Assembly (NCBI GenBank): GCA_973895155.1
Contig: OZ316894.1
Coordinates: 13,578,001 to 13,642,000 of the forward strand
From: Marsupella aquatica
Taxonomy: Eukaryota > Marchantiophyta
Length of the DNA: 64,000 nucleotides
Reading direction: 5' to 3'
In this document: positions 33,308 through 43,929 of the stretch, one piece after another
Numbering within the stretch: the first letter of the stretch is position 1
Layout of the letters: the number at the start of each line of letters is the position of its first letter
The notes under the pieces: generated by a model
Seen by the model: only the letters and a program-made list of their open reading frames with translations
Told to the model about the DNA's origin: nothing
The model's database searches: none
Position numbers and translations under genes: made by a program

Positions 33308-36300
33308 TCACGACACCGGTGGTAGATCCTCAATGGACGCCCCCAATGCTTCCTCCGCAACCACTGCCGTTGGTCCGTCCTCTGACAGATTACCTACCTC
33401 TGACCAAGTCAACTTTTCATCGGCCTCACTGAGCCCACCCTCGGCTTTGGCATCGGCTCGGGAATCATTCTCGGCTACGGCCTCAGCCTCGGCTTCAGCC
33501 ACTGTCTCCCCGGCCTGCTCAAGAGGTGGATCTGGGATACCGGCCTCATTACTGAGTAGTTCGGCTTGGGCCGCGCCATCCCCACCTTTGGTGATAGCGG
33601 AATCTATTGCCGTGTTCATGTCAGAGGTTGGTGCCGGTTTGAGTACGGCTTGAGGGGTCGAATAACCTCCGGACCCCGAAGGTTTCCGCTTCTTCTTCTT
33701 CACTATCTCCATAGCCTGTTCCTTCCCTTTGCCGCCAACGTTCGGCACCGGGCCGTGTGTCACGGCTGGTCCTTCGGTAATTACCACCCCTGGTAACTGG
33801 TTTGCCCCAACGGGAGATGGACCTGATGCAGCTAAGCATTTAAATACTGCGGCTTGTTTCTTCAGCCGCTCTGTTTGGTGGTCGGCCCGCCGCTGTAGGT
33901 TCTCCATCTTCCTCGTGATTTCCTCCAACTCCTCCTGGGTCTCATCCAGGTCCTTACGTGCCTCCTCCAGCTCGTTTTTGGCTTCCTCCAATTCCTTGTG
34001 GGCTTCCTCCAATTCCTTCTTGGTGGTAGCCCTCTCCTCCTGGGTTGCTCTCAGCTCCTTGTCGAGCTCCGCTACGACCTCAGATTCCATGTTATGCATC
34101 TTGGCATAAGTCTGGTCGAGCTGGGCGTCCTTCTCCCGCAGGTCAGCCTTGAAGCTGGCCGTCAGGGACGCAAGCTCCTGCTGTAGCGCAATAATCCCTT
34201 GATAGGATTTCCCTAACTCGGCCTCCTTCTGCTCAAGGACTCCACGGATTTTCTCGAGCTCCTCCTTCAACGCCCATTCCTTTCTTTGAGTCTCCGCCGT
34301 GACCCGGTTGTTGACTGCTATATGGGCCTCCTCTGCGTTTCTCAGCTCCTTCTTCCATTTCTCCCTGTCCTTGATTGCGTCGGCCAATTCTCCTTGGGTC
34401 CGCGTTAGTAGATTCTCGATCATCCGATTATCAGATTGTGCGGTATCCAACTGGCCCTGCATGATATTTAGCTCATGCCGCTTAATCCGCAGCTCATCTT
34501 GGGCTTTCTTGGCCACCCTCAGGTCCTTGATTTTGGCTTCCCTTTCCCTAAGCCGACGGATGACCTCGTCCTTCTTGCTTCTTTCCAAGGCCACCACTTC
34601 TTCTAATTGGCGCTTCTCCAACATCTCCCTCTGGAAAAAGGGTCCCTGCTCCAACTCCTCCCCAAATATGCTGAGCGCCAGTTCTCCACACATCTCCCCG
34701 TACTCCATGGCTCTGTCTTTAGCATAGGTGGAGGAAGTAGAAGTCATCGGCATCATCCACCGCGGCCTCTGCTCCCAAGCCGTCTTGCGGATCTCTTCAA
34801 TCGTGGCTAGAGGTTTGCTTCCTTTTTCGGCTAGCCGCTTGATGTCCTCCGGCCAATCTCCTCCTGGCAAATCCTTTTCTCTAGCCAGGGCTGCCTCCTC
34901 TGCCTGCCTGATTCGCTCCTGAAATTCCTGCGCCGTCTGTTTTATGCCGTCAAAGCTCGGGGGAGCAACATCTGGTGGGGGAGACTCAGGGCTACTCTGT
35001 TGGTTGGGGTCCCCTCGTACTACCCTTGGAAGTGTGGGGATAAACCGGCCACAGGTCCTTACTCCTGGAACGTGATGGTCCGACCCATAGCCGGAGTTAT
35101 CATGGTTGCAGTCCTCCACTGCCTCCTCTACTTCTTGGACTTCCGGCTTCTCCCTCTCCTCTTCGTCGGTAGGAGCTTCAGGCAATTCTGCCTCAGATTC
35201 AAAGCTTGAGACTCCCACGTACATTCGAACACCCTGCTTGGATTCTGGCCTGATTCTGCTTAGGTTGACCTCTGGGGCAGTGTCCTACATTGTTGCCGTT
35301 GTCGTTGCCGATGCCGATCTCTTCTCTTTCTCCAGTAGTTTCAGCAGTTTCTGCATGCCTGGTTGCTGCATTGGCAAGTCTTCCTTCCTTGGCCTAAACA
35401 CCTGCTCGATCATCGGGCTAACAGGTGGTTGAGGCTTCTCTGCTACCGGCCTCGGTGCTGGGGCTTCCTCGGGTGCCCTTACCTGCAGGGGAAGTACTGG
35501 GGCAAAGGTCTGACCTCTGGCATACCGGCACAACAGCGGCATGTGATAGCCAAGCCGCGACACGCTCCCCATGCCGATTACCTGCTGCTCCTCTTTTAAG
35601 ATCTTCCTCAATTGGTTGAGGAGGTACCCATTGTAGTCCCGGCTTGGGTCTGGCCTCTCTGCCAGATAGACCTGTGCCTTGCTGATCTCTGCCCTCGGCA
35701 AGTTACAATGCATGGTCACCCGCAAGAAGTCGATCATCTCTCCTATGTGCGGGTTGGTGCAGGTGTTCCGGAAGAAGCCATTCTTCGTTGATGGCCCGGG
35801 GAACGATCGGAACTCCTTGTCAGGCAAGGTCTTCCTGGTATCAACTTTGGTCTTATTGCCTATCGGCAAGCCAAACACTTCGGCAATCACCTTGGGAGTA
35901 AGATAGAAATCCTTCCCATATATCCTCGTGCAATTGGTCTCGAGTTCCCATGACCCCACGAATTCTAATAGGTCTGAATCCGGTACCTCCGGCTTCAGCC
36001 ATGGTAATCTTACAAAGGCCTCTAAGCCGGATCCGGCCATGAAGCCTTGGTACTTCTTGGTCTGCATGGCCGTAAAGCATGCATCCTCCTCCCGTGCAAA
36101 ATGTAGTTGCACCTCCACCGGTTGGGTTGCCGCCCAGCCTTTCCAGGTGTCATCCCTGGTTGGAATGGCATTGATGGGATCGACCTCTTCCTCTTCGGCT
36201 TCTCCCTGCCTCTTGCTCTGCTGCTCGGCTGGCTTCCTTGGTGCCGCCGACCTCGTTCTTTTTGCCGGAGTGGCTTCATTGTTGACGGCTCCCTTCCTCT

Positions 36301-36919
36301 TCATCTCTGCTGCCGTGGAGGTTTCTCCTAGCACCGCTGCCGGGGTCCACCTTTCCGTGCTACCCTTCAATTCCCAGTGTATGTCGTTGCAGTTCTTGAT
36401 GGCCTCTCGAATGCCGATGATTCTGTCTTTGCAAAACAGAAGATCGTCGAGCTGATTGGAAGTAGGAGTCCACAAGAACTCGGCGTTGATGAGTTTGCCT
36501 CCTAAGAAAGCCGTCTTCTGCAGCTCCCACAATCGAGCGAGCTCCTACCGTTCTCGAGCGGCCCTTTCTGATTCCTCGTCCTCGTAAGTCTTGATGTACT
36601 CAGTTGCCCGTTCGAACAGGCATCCCCAGAAATATGCCGCTTGATTGACGTTGCTCATACCCTCCTTAGGTCGATCATCGGTATCTACTCTCTCCCCGAG
36701 TGCTTGCCTAAGCAGCTGACAGTAGTTGGCCTCCCGTAGTCGTCTGCCTAGTTCGTGCTCGCAAATGAGCCACCATCTCCTGCAAGCGCTCCTTACCCCT
36801 CTCCTCTTCCGGTCCTTTCTCCCGTTGATCCTTCCTAGCCACCGACGCTTAACGCGCCCTAACCCTAATCTTATTTTCACCCCCAGCGTCCTTACCTCCG
36901 GCCTCGGCCCGGGTTCCAT
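33308..36919 (-). pseudogene. ORF-X copy A: LTR-encoded coiled-coil protein (3' LTR)
   Basis: The frame from ATG 36919 to the stop at 33308 has 1,204 codons with two TAG codons, at 36545 and 35285; the other two copies have CAG at both sites. The start begins MEPGPRPEV, followed by a basic stretch with many Arg/Lys. A globular region (about residues 280-460) contains LPWLKPEV, DFYLTPKVIAEVFGLPIG and YHMPLLCRYARG. Its general pattern recalls plant mobile-domain or Transposase_32-like proteins, but I cannot assign it. Then come an acidic Ser/Glu region, a long heptad-rich coiled coil (about 770-1010), a KKKKRKP nuclear-type signal (about 1070) and an Ala/Glu-rich tail ending DLPPVS. No signal peptide or membrane segment is seen, so it is not an obvious envelope. 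It starts 104 nt after the pol stop. Confidence 0.85.
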
Positions 36920-37022
36920 GGTCGCCCCTAATTGTTTATATTTTCCTTGTTTTGTCCCTATACTAAGGTGTTTCTAGGGTGCATTCCTGCTTTACCCACC
37001 TAACTGGCCGAGTGATTCCTGG

Positions 37023-40000
37023 CTAGGCATCACATAGCTCCCCACTTAATTGTGAAGCATCCTTGCGAACAACTTCATCTTCGTCCATATAGTATTTCTT
37101 GAGGCGGTCATAATGGATGCGAACTGGATACACTTCTCCCGTAATATTGGCCAATTGTACGGAGCCATTGGAGAATGTAAAGCTTCCCTGGAAACCTACT
37201 ATACCTACTATCATAAAGTAACACAAGATCACCGGTGTGAATACTAACTACTTTCAACTTTTTATCATACTGCTGCTTCATGATATTCTGTCTATATTCT
37301 ACTCTCACGGCTGAAATCATTCTCGCCTCCTCTAAAGCTTCTAACCTATATTCTCGCTCCTTTAGGCTCTCCTCCGCTGAGGCTCTTTCCTCAATTGTAA
37401 CTTGAAATGTCGGTATCTCAAGTTGCATGGGTACCAGGGCTTCTTGTCCAAAGGTTAAGAAGAAGGGTGTATGACCGGTAGTGGTTTTATAGGCTAGATT
37501 GTAAGCAAAAACAGCAGCAAACAATTTATCATCCCAATCGAGTTTGTTCTGAGCTACTGTCTTGTCAATATCTTTCCTATAATTCCGTTTGCTCGTTCTG
37601 TCAACCCATTTGCCTTTGGATGGTAGGGAGTAGTAGGCCTATGTCTAACTAAATACTGCTCATTTAAACGACTAATTATATCATTCAGAAAATGGGTTCC
37701 TCTATCACTAACTAATTCTAGGGGTGCTCCATACCTGGTGAAGATCTGCTCATACATGAATCTAGCCGTAGTAATTGCATCATCCTTCGTTGTCGGTCTG
37801 GCCTCTACCCATTTAGTTGCATAATCCGTAGCCAGGATTATGTACTTGTTCCGTTGAGGGTGGGTCAGTGGTTTCAGAGGTCCGATGTAATCAATACCCC
37901 ACTTCTCGAATGGTGCCAGAGGTAGAATAGGGTGCAATGGATGTCTGGTGGATGCCCTTGGTCCTCCCGCTCGTTGACAAGGATCGCATTGTTTGATAAA
38001 TTGATAGACATCCTTGTGCAAGGTGGGCCACCAGTAACCGGCATTTAATATCTTTTTAGACGTGGTTACTGGGGCAAAATGTCCTCCGGCCTCCTCTCCA
38101 TGCATGGCCCGTAGGACTCGTTTTACCTCTCCCTTTTCCAAACACCTTTGAATCGTGCCGTTGATTCCATGCTTGTGCAGTATGCCTTTAATGCACTGAT
38201 ACTGTCTGACCTTCCGCAAAAAGACTGCGGCTTGTTCTCGGCTTAATCCTGGCTGTAATCTGGAAGTGCTGAGAAATTGTAAAATCTCAGGGTACCATGT
38301 ATCAGCTATTTCTACAACGAATAGCTCCTCGTCGGGGAATCGATCATTGATGCAATCCGTGGCAGGTTCACCTGTGATTCTTGAAAAGAAGTCGGCATTG
38401 GTGTGTAACTTTCCTGGCTTGATCCTCAGCTCATAGTCAAACTCCTGTAATAGCAAAATCCATCTTGCTACTCTGCCTGTAAGGTCCGGCTTATTGACTA
38501 GGTACTTCAAACTTTCATGATCGGTATGAAAGATTACCTTGTACCCTAGTAAGTAATGCCTAAACTTTTTACAGGAATAAATGACTCCTAATGCTTCTCT
38601 CTCTGTGGTGGAGTAGTTCCGTTCGGCATCGGCAAGCTGACGGCTCGCGAAGTATATGGGATGGTCCCTTCCTTTCTCATCCAACTGACTTAGTACTGAG
38701 CCGATATAGAAGCCCGAGATATCTACAAAAACATGAAAATCTTTGTTCCAGTCCGGTGCTATCATGACTGGGGCCTCTACTAACATCTGTTTCAATTCTA
38801 CCACCGCTGTGACTCGTTCGGGTGTGGGTTCGAAGTCTGCTCCTGCCTTGAGCATGTTGGTTAATGGTAAAGCTAGCTTGGAAAAATCCTTGATGAACCG
38901 GCGATAGTAACCAATGCATCCCAAGAAGGATCTTACATCCTTTATGTTCTTAGGTTGCATGATATCTAGCCATACTGCTAGCTTACCTTTGTCAATCTCA
39001 ATGCCCTTCCTTGATACCTTGTGACCTAGTAGCACCCCCTCGGTTACTGCAAAGAAACATTTATCTGGGTGTAACTTGAGACCTACCTCTCTACATCTCA
39101 TGAAGGTTTTCCTGAGGTATTTAGCATGTTTCGATGCCTTCCCGAATACTCCAAAGTCATCAATGAAGATTTCCATGAACTTTCTCAAGTAATCATGAAA
39201 AATGTTCACCATTAATCGTTGGAACATAGCTGGTGCGTTGCAGAGTCCAAACGACATACGATTGAAGACATAGATCCCCCATTCCGTGATGAAGGCCGTC
39301 TTGATTTGGTCTTCCTGCCGAATCCTGATTTGGTTATAACCAGAGTACCCATCCATGAATGAATATAGTTCATGACTGGCTACCATGTCTAGTACCATAT
39401 CAGTAAAGGGTAAGGGAAAATGGTCTTTTAACGTCGCTTCATTCAGTTTCCTGTAATCCTGACAAACCCGGATCTTGGGTTTACCATCGGGTCCAGCTTT
39501 CTTGGGAACTATCACAATTGGAGACACCCAGTCTGAATGCAGGACTGGAGTGATGAATCCAGCTTCCACTAGTTTGTCGATTTCCGTTTTGACCAACAGG
39601 GAATACTTCGGGTTCATCCTTCGAATTGGTTGTCTGAATGATTTGGCTCCTAACATGAGATCAATTCGATGTTCCCCCAATGTTGGATCTACTCCCTTTA
39701 GATCTTGGTGACTCCATGCAAACACATCCTGAAATTCAATCAGTAAGTCACTGATCTCTTTCTCAAGCTCAGGTGCTAGGTCTCTCCCTAAGTTTAGTTC
39801 CCTCCCTTCTCCTAAGTCGAGCTTCCGGTATTGCCGTGCTTGGATCATATTAATCTGCTTCTTCAAATTTGGGTCCAGCTCGGCTTCCAGTCTCTCCAGT
39901 CTCATACCTCCATAAACTGGAATCTCGGCTGTACTAGCCGAATCAGTTTCTCCCTTGGTGCCCACAGACTGTCCCCTTGCCGGCCTATTCGGTTTTGAAT

Positions 40001-40364
40001 TGGTAGTAGGTTTTCCTTCCTGCCTTGGCTCTGGATTCTGTCTGTGCATCTCATCCACCTCTTCCTCCTGAGGGTCAGGCCGCTGTGCTCTCCCGGCTTC
40101 TAATAGAGCCTCAATTTGTTCTGCCCTTGTAATCGGCTTGTATGCCGATCCCTTGGTATTTAATTCCTTGCCGATGATCGATGGCGTTGTGGACCCTGTC
40201 GGCTCTGCCACAACGCCTGCAGAAAATCCACTGTCCCTGCTACTGCTCCCCACTTAGCCGTTTCATCCAATTGGTCTACATCCTTTACTTCCTCCGGAAT
40301 TCCAGCTAAAAAGGTGGATTCTATTGTAAAGCAGTCCTTGACCTCTTCGTCTTCTTCTTCCAAG
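37023..40364 (-). pseudogene. pol: Gypsy-1 pol: RT, RNase H and integrase
   Basis: The main frame (40253-37554) carries RT motifs FPLPFTDMVLDMV, YSGYNQI, FNRMSFGLCNAPAMFQR and the catalytic IFIDDF (about 39165). RNase H follows with FVDISGFYIGSVLSQ, FASRQLADAERNYSTTEREAL and HTDHESLKYL. Integrase has an HHCC-type start ending CDPCQRAG, and core residues D in WGIDYIGPL (about 37895), D in SDRGTHF (about 37700) and E in PKANGLTERANG (about 37605). Near 37556 the frame shifts; the integrase end continues at 37524-37108 and, after another shift, ends at TAG 37023, which lies 12 nt inside the 3' LTR. The link to protease (40364-40254) is also in a shifted frame. These breaks make it non-functional as written. 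Confidence 0.92.
37035..37050 (-). promoter_or_regulatory. Gypsy-1 polypurine tract candidate
   Basis: Minus strand ATTAAGTGGGGAGCTA abuts the 3' LTR start TGTGATG. It overlaps the last codons of pol. Confidence 0.65.
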
Positions 40365-41108
40365 TCACCTTTCATTGGTTCTTGCCATAATCCGCTTGGG
40401 GGGTACCTCCGGTCCAAAGACACTTTCTTCGGTTTGGTCAGCGAGGCATTCTAACCAACGTACTTCATCGGCTGACTCCAGTCCACTGTCGTACCCATCT
40501 ACTTCCCTTATGCTTTTCCTACGGTCATCCTTAGTGTCCCAGGATACCGTGATAGAGGGGGTCCCGAAAGTGAACTGCTTTTTACCCCAATCTTCTATTA
40601 CCTCGGCTAGGTACAGCCATGGCCTGCCAATTAATAGCCAAAACGACGTAGGGTTTACCGGCTTCATTACTACATAGTTAATGCTAAAGAAGATACCTCC
40701 TATCTCTGTCTTGATGCCGGTTAACACCCCCGTGGGAATGACCTGATACCCATTGGCCATGTTTAGCACTCTTCCAGTCATCTCGGGTGTTAGACCCCAC
40801 CCTTTTGTTGTTGAATCAATCATAATACATACCCCTGATCCTCCATCGATGGGTACCCGTAGTAATATTTCTCCTTGAATCATTAATGGTAAAGCTGGGG
40901 CTCCTTGATCTTCTTCTATCATCAGCACGTTGGATTTGGTTGCTACCTTGGGTAATCTCGGCTTGCCGAGAATAGCCTTCCTTAATTGCTTCTGGAAGTA
41001 CGGGCTATTTTTCAATAGTTGACCAACTGTTGCCGAGACTCTGGATTCTAGTACATCTTTAGCCAGGTCATAGGGAACAATCGGCTTCTCCTCTGGTGGT
41101 GTCTCCAT
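40365..41108 (-). pseudogene. Gypsy-1 aspartic protease region
   Basis: A 247-codon frame contains LLRVPIDGGSGVCIM (about 40840-40870), a retropepsin-type D-G-G-S-G active site, and later FWLLIGRPWLYLAE, typical of the protease C-terminal part in plant Gypsy elements. Upstream (41340-41125) the sequence is coding-like in the same frame (SVKEQLRELETLENTEAIAKDVK) until a TAG near 41123. The protease matures Gag-Pol. Relative to gag the frame differs, so a shift near 41380-41440 separates them; I cannot tell mutation from programmed frameshifting. Confidence 0.82.
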
Positions 41109-41341
41109 CTTGGATTCGGTCTATTTTGCCACGCTAGTCTCCACAGCTGTTGGATCCTCCGAAGCAAACAATGCTTTTGCTCGTTTCACATCCTTGGCAA
41201 TGGCTTCGGTATTCTCCAGGGTTTCTAATTCTCTCAGTTGTTCCTTAACACTAGCCGTAACAGAGGGGTAGAACAACTTAGGATGATCTCGATTGAAGTC
41301 GCTATCTTGTGAAGGATTGGGTTCACTGGTGGGCTCATGGC

Positions 41342-42955
41342 TTACCTGTATTGCCGGAGCCCTCCCTTCTCCTTCCGTTGATGTTGACGAAGAGTCGATC
41401 TTTTCCTCCGGGGGGTAGTACCTGGCGGTAAGACCTTAACTGGCAAGAGCTTATGATTTGCGGCCAGGCCTGCCACCCAAGTAGGACATTGCCCTAGCAT
41501 ATGACCTTCCTGTCGGCATCCCATACATAGTTGAGCTGGTTGTCCATCACCCTGTTTGCGTGCATTCGGGCATTCTCTAGCAAAATGGCCAGGTTGACCA
41601 CAATTATAGCATGCCGCAAATCTTTGCACATTCGGCCTAGGAGGTACTGACGGGTTCTGAATAATCCGAGGATACATCTCTCCTGGATTGTTCCTTAATC
41701 CTGACCACAGGGATGCAGGTCTGTTGGATAGGTCTCGTGCTCCAGTCTCACTGATGCCGAAAACACTATCAGCGGCATCCCCTAAAAAGTACTCTACTTC
41801 TCCCTGACATGGTCTGATCTCGGCCACATGCCGAACATGATTAGTATTAAGTTTAGGACACGCATCTTTATGGTGTCCAGTTTTATAACATAAGGCACAC
41901 CATACAGAGCTATCCTCCTGTACTACCTTCTTCTTCGGCTTTACCTCTGCAATTATAGCCTTAAGTTGCTCGGTAAGGGCTACGATGTTATCTGGTGGCT
42001 TAGCCTCCAGCTTGACTTTCGTCTTCCCTCTCCTTCTGCCCTTCCTTTTCCTAGTTTTTTCTTCTTCAGAACTAGAAGATGACTCACTCTTGCTACTTCC
42101 ACTATCCGAGCTTGAGTTATCACTTCTTGACTTCTTAGAATGTTTCTTCTTCTTATCCTTTTTCTTATGGGGTGATCCTTCCTCCGATGAGGAACTCTCA
42201 GACTTAAGTTGTTTCTTCCGGCTTGTGATATCTGCATTAATGTATAATTGAATATCCTTAATTGCCTCGGCCAAGGTCTCCGGGTTCTCCTTCCTAATTG
42301 CAAAACTCATCTTCTGTGGCAAAGCATTCACCAACCATTGAAGTTGCATACCTTCAGATGCATTGGTCTTTGTACGTCTTACCAGTTTCTGAAAGCGTTG
42401 CAAGAACTTCCTAAAGGATTTGTTCTCCTTGAACCGAAGTCGTCCCAACTTCAGCACTGCCAGTTCTGAAGTTCCAATGGGTCGAAACTCCTTAACAAAG
42501 AGTGTTTTGAAGATATCCTAGATGGCTTGATCTTCCACATCTAATGCTCTGTACCAAGGCCTAGCCTCACCCTTGAACAGGCCGGGAAGAATCTGCATCT
42601 TGATGGCCGATTCTCCATTTGCTGCAGCGGTTCCCTCAAAATCATCCAACCATTCGTCCGGATCCTCATCTCCTCTCCCATGAAATGCCTTGTAATGAAT
42701 GCGCGACCGTTGGCTCAGTCTGGTCCCTAGCCTCTCGTCTGGCCGTGCCTCTGGTTCCCCCATGTCGGTTGGAGACTCACTTCTCCTTACCGACTCTTCT
42801 TCTGGTATGTTTTCTTCGACGCCACTTCCAGCTTCGGAGCTACCAGCTCTTTCTGCCCCTCTCAGTCACTGTGTATCATGCCACCCGGCGAGCTGCTGCA
42901 GTCGAGCTCTCTCCCGTTGAATCACTCTTTCTTCCCTCGGCGTAAGGTCAGTCAT
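41342..42955 (-). pseudogene. gag: Gypsy-1 gag
   Basis: The frame starts MTDLTPREERVIQRER at 42955 and runs to 41342 with two stops: TGA 42866-42868 and TAG 42518-42520. The capsid-like part has DEDPDEWLDDFEGTAAANG, GEARPWYRAL and FRKFLQRFQKLVRRTK. A long Ser/Lys/Glu-rich spacer (about 42220-42000) follows, and then three CCHC knuckles: CALCYKTGHHKDAC (about 41880-41920), CYNCGQPGHFAREC (about 41570-41610) and CMGCRQEGHMLGQC (about 41490-41530). Gag coats and packages the RNA. Three knuckles is more than the usual one or two. Confidence 0.9.
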
Positions 42956-43002
42956 TACCTACGCTTCCTTTCTAACTTCATATCTCACGGCTTAAGAAAT
43001 GC

Positions 43003-43020
43003 CCCCTCCATCTAGCGCCA
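43003..43020 (-). promoter_or_regulatory. Gypsy-1 primer-binding site candidate
   Basis: After the 5' LTR end and a TTTT spacer, the minus strand reads TGGCGCTAGATGGAGGGG. TGG plus CGC would pair with a tRNA ending GCGCCA. Confidence 0.65.
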
Positions 43021-43273
43021 AAAATGTGGTGCGTCCCATGGCTCCCTAAACCCAAGAAACCCCCCCAGCTCAAGCCAATTCCCGCAGGTTTTGCGCTTGG
43101 CGAGGCCGTTTCCGCGGCTTAGCGGCATGGGACGCTGCTAACTTCCTTCTACTACTACTATTAACATTTTACACACATATACTGGACAGATCCTTCATCG
43201 GGTCATGAGATACGTAGCCGGCCTAATCTAGGCCTTCCCTTGTCTTCCCCTCCATCTTGTTAGGTATGTTTGG

Positions 43274-43289
43274 ATTCCGCCGCCGGAAT
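43274..43289. promoter_or_regulatory. Conserved GC-rich palindromic motif in Gypsy-1 5' LTR
   Basis: ATTCCGCCGCCGGAAT, identical to the 3' LTR copy. Confidence 0.5.
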
Positions 43290-43929
43290 GATCCCCAATA
43301 GGCTTGGTTAAGCCGCTAAGACCTCTCTCAGCTCGACACATCCAACTCTCTCACTCCCTTGCTTACTTTCCTTCCTTCTGGTTGATGTGGGCACTCTTCA
43401 CACAAGTTAATGCGACACACAAATAGCAAAATGACTCCTTCTGACTGAGTCATACCATGCACTTGCCATACAAACAGTACATCTCATACACAAGCTCTGC
43501 GAACTAAGCCGTGAGGCCAACTCTATTCAGCTCTTAGGCATGAGGAAACATGAATATACACAAGGTCACGGTATGACTAACCGAGAGCTTCTCTTACTAC
43601 TTGATCCCAGCCCGGCTGGTGCAAACTAAAAACTTGCTAAAGAAGAGGCCCTGAGCTCCCCGCTGCCCAGGTACTTATCCTGGTAGTGGATCCGCCTAAT
43701 TCTTTGCAGCGTAAGCCTAATCTACCTAACAATAATCTACCTATGTACAGCAAGGCAGGAGCACAAGTGTTGCTCCTACCAGTGGAACCGCAATCCCACT
43801 AAGCTAAGTGTCAGGGCCGCTCCTGGTCCTGATCCTAATCCTAAACTTGGAGATCAGCGCCCGCCCTGCCCACTCACGCCTCCTACCTCCACGTCCGCCC
43901 TTCCTAAAAGGAACGGCGCCCTTGCACCG

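Larger units (their letters stand above)
32403..37034 (-). repeat. Gypsy-1 3' LTR (4,632 bp)
   Basis: Begins TGTGGTACGTCCCATGG and ends GGCATCACA on the plus strand. In the element sense it starts TGTGATGCCTAG, and that TAG is the pol stop codon. ORF-X occupies 36919-33308. The remaining 900 bp (33307-32403) should hold the promoter, R and U5; the only motif I recognise there is the palindrome at 32652-32667. Confidence 0.94.

Noticed and set aside
33186-36455. Long open frames on the plus strand across the Gypsy-1 LTRs (also 43808-47081 and 48683-51943)
   Set aside because: They are antisense shadows of ORF-X caused by its skewed codon use; they are Ser/Leu-rich, change frame, and show no family motifs.
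32403-37034. ORF-X as an envelope gene of an endogenous retrovirus
   Set aside because: No signal peptide, transmembrane segment or cysteine pattern; it is dominated by a coiled coil and basic nuclear-type signals.
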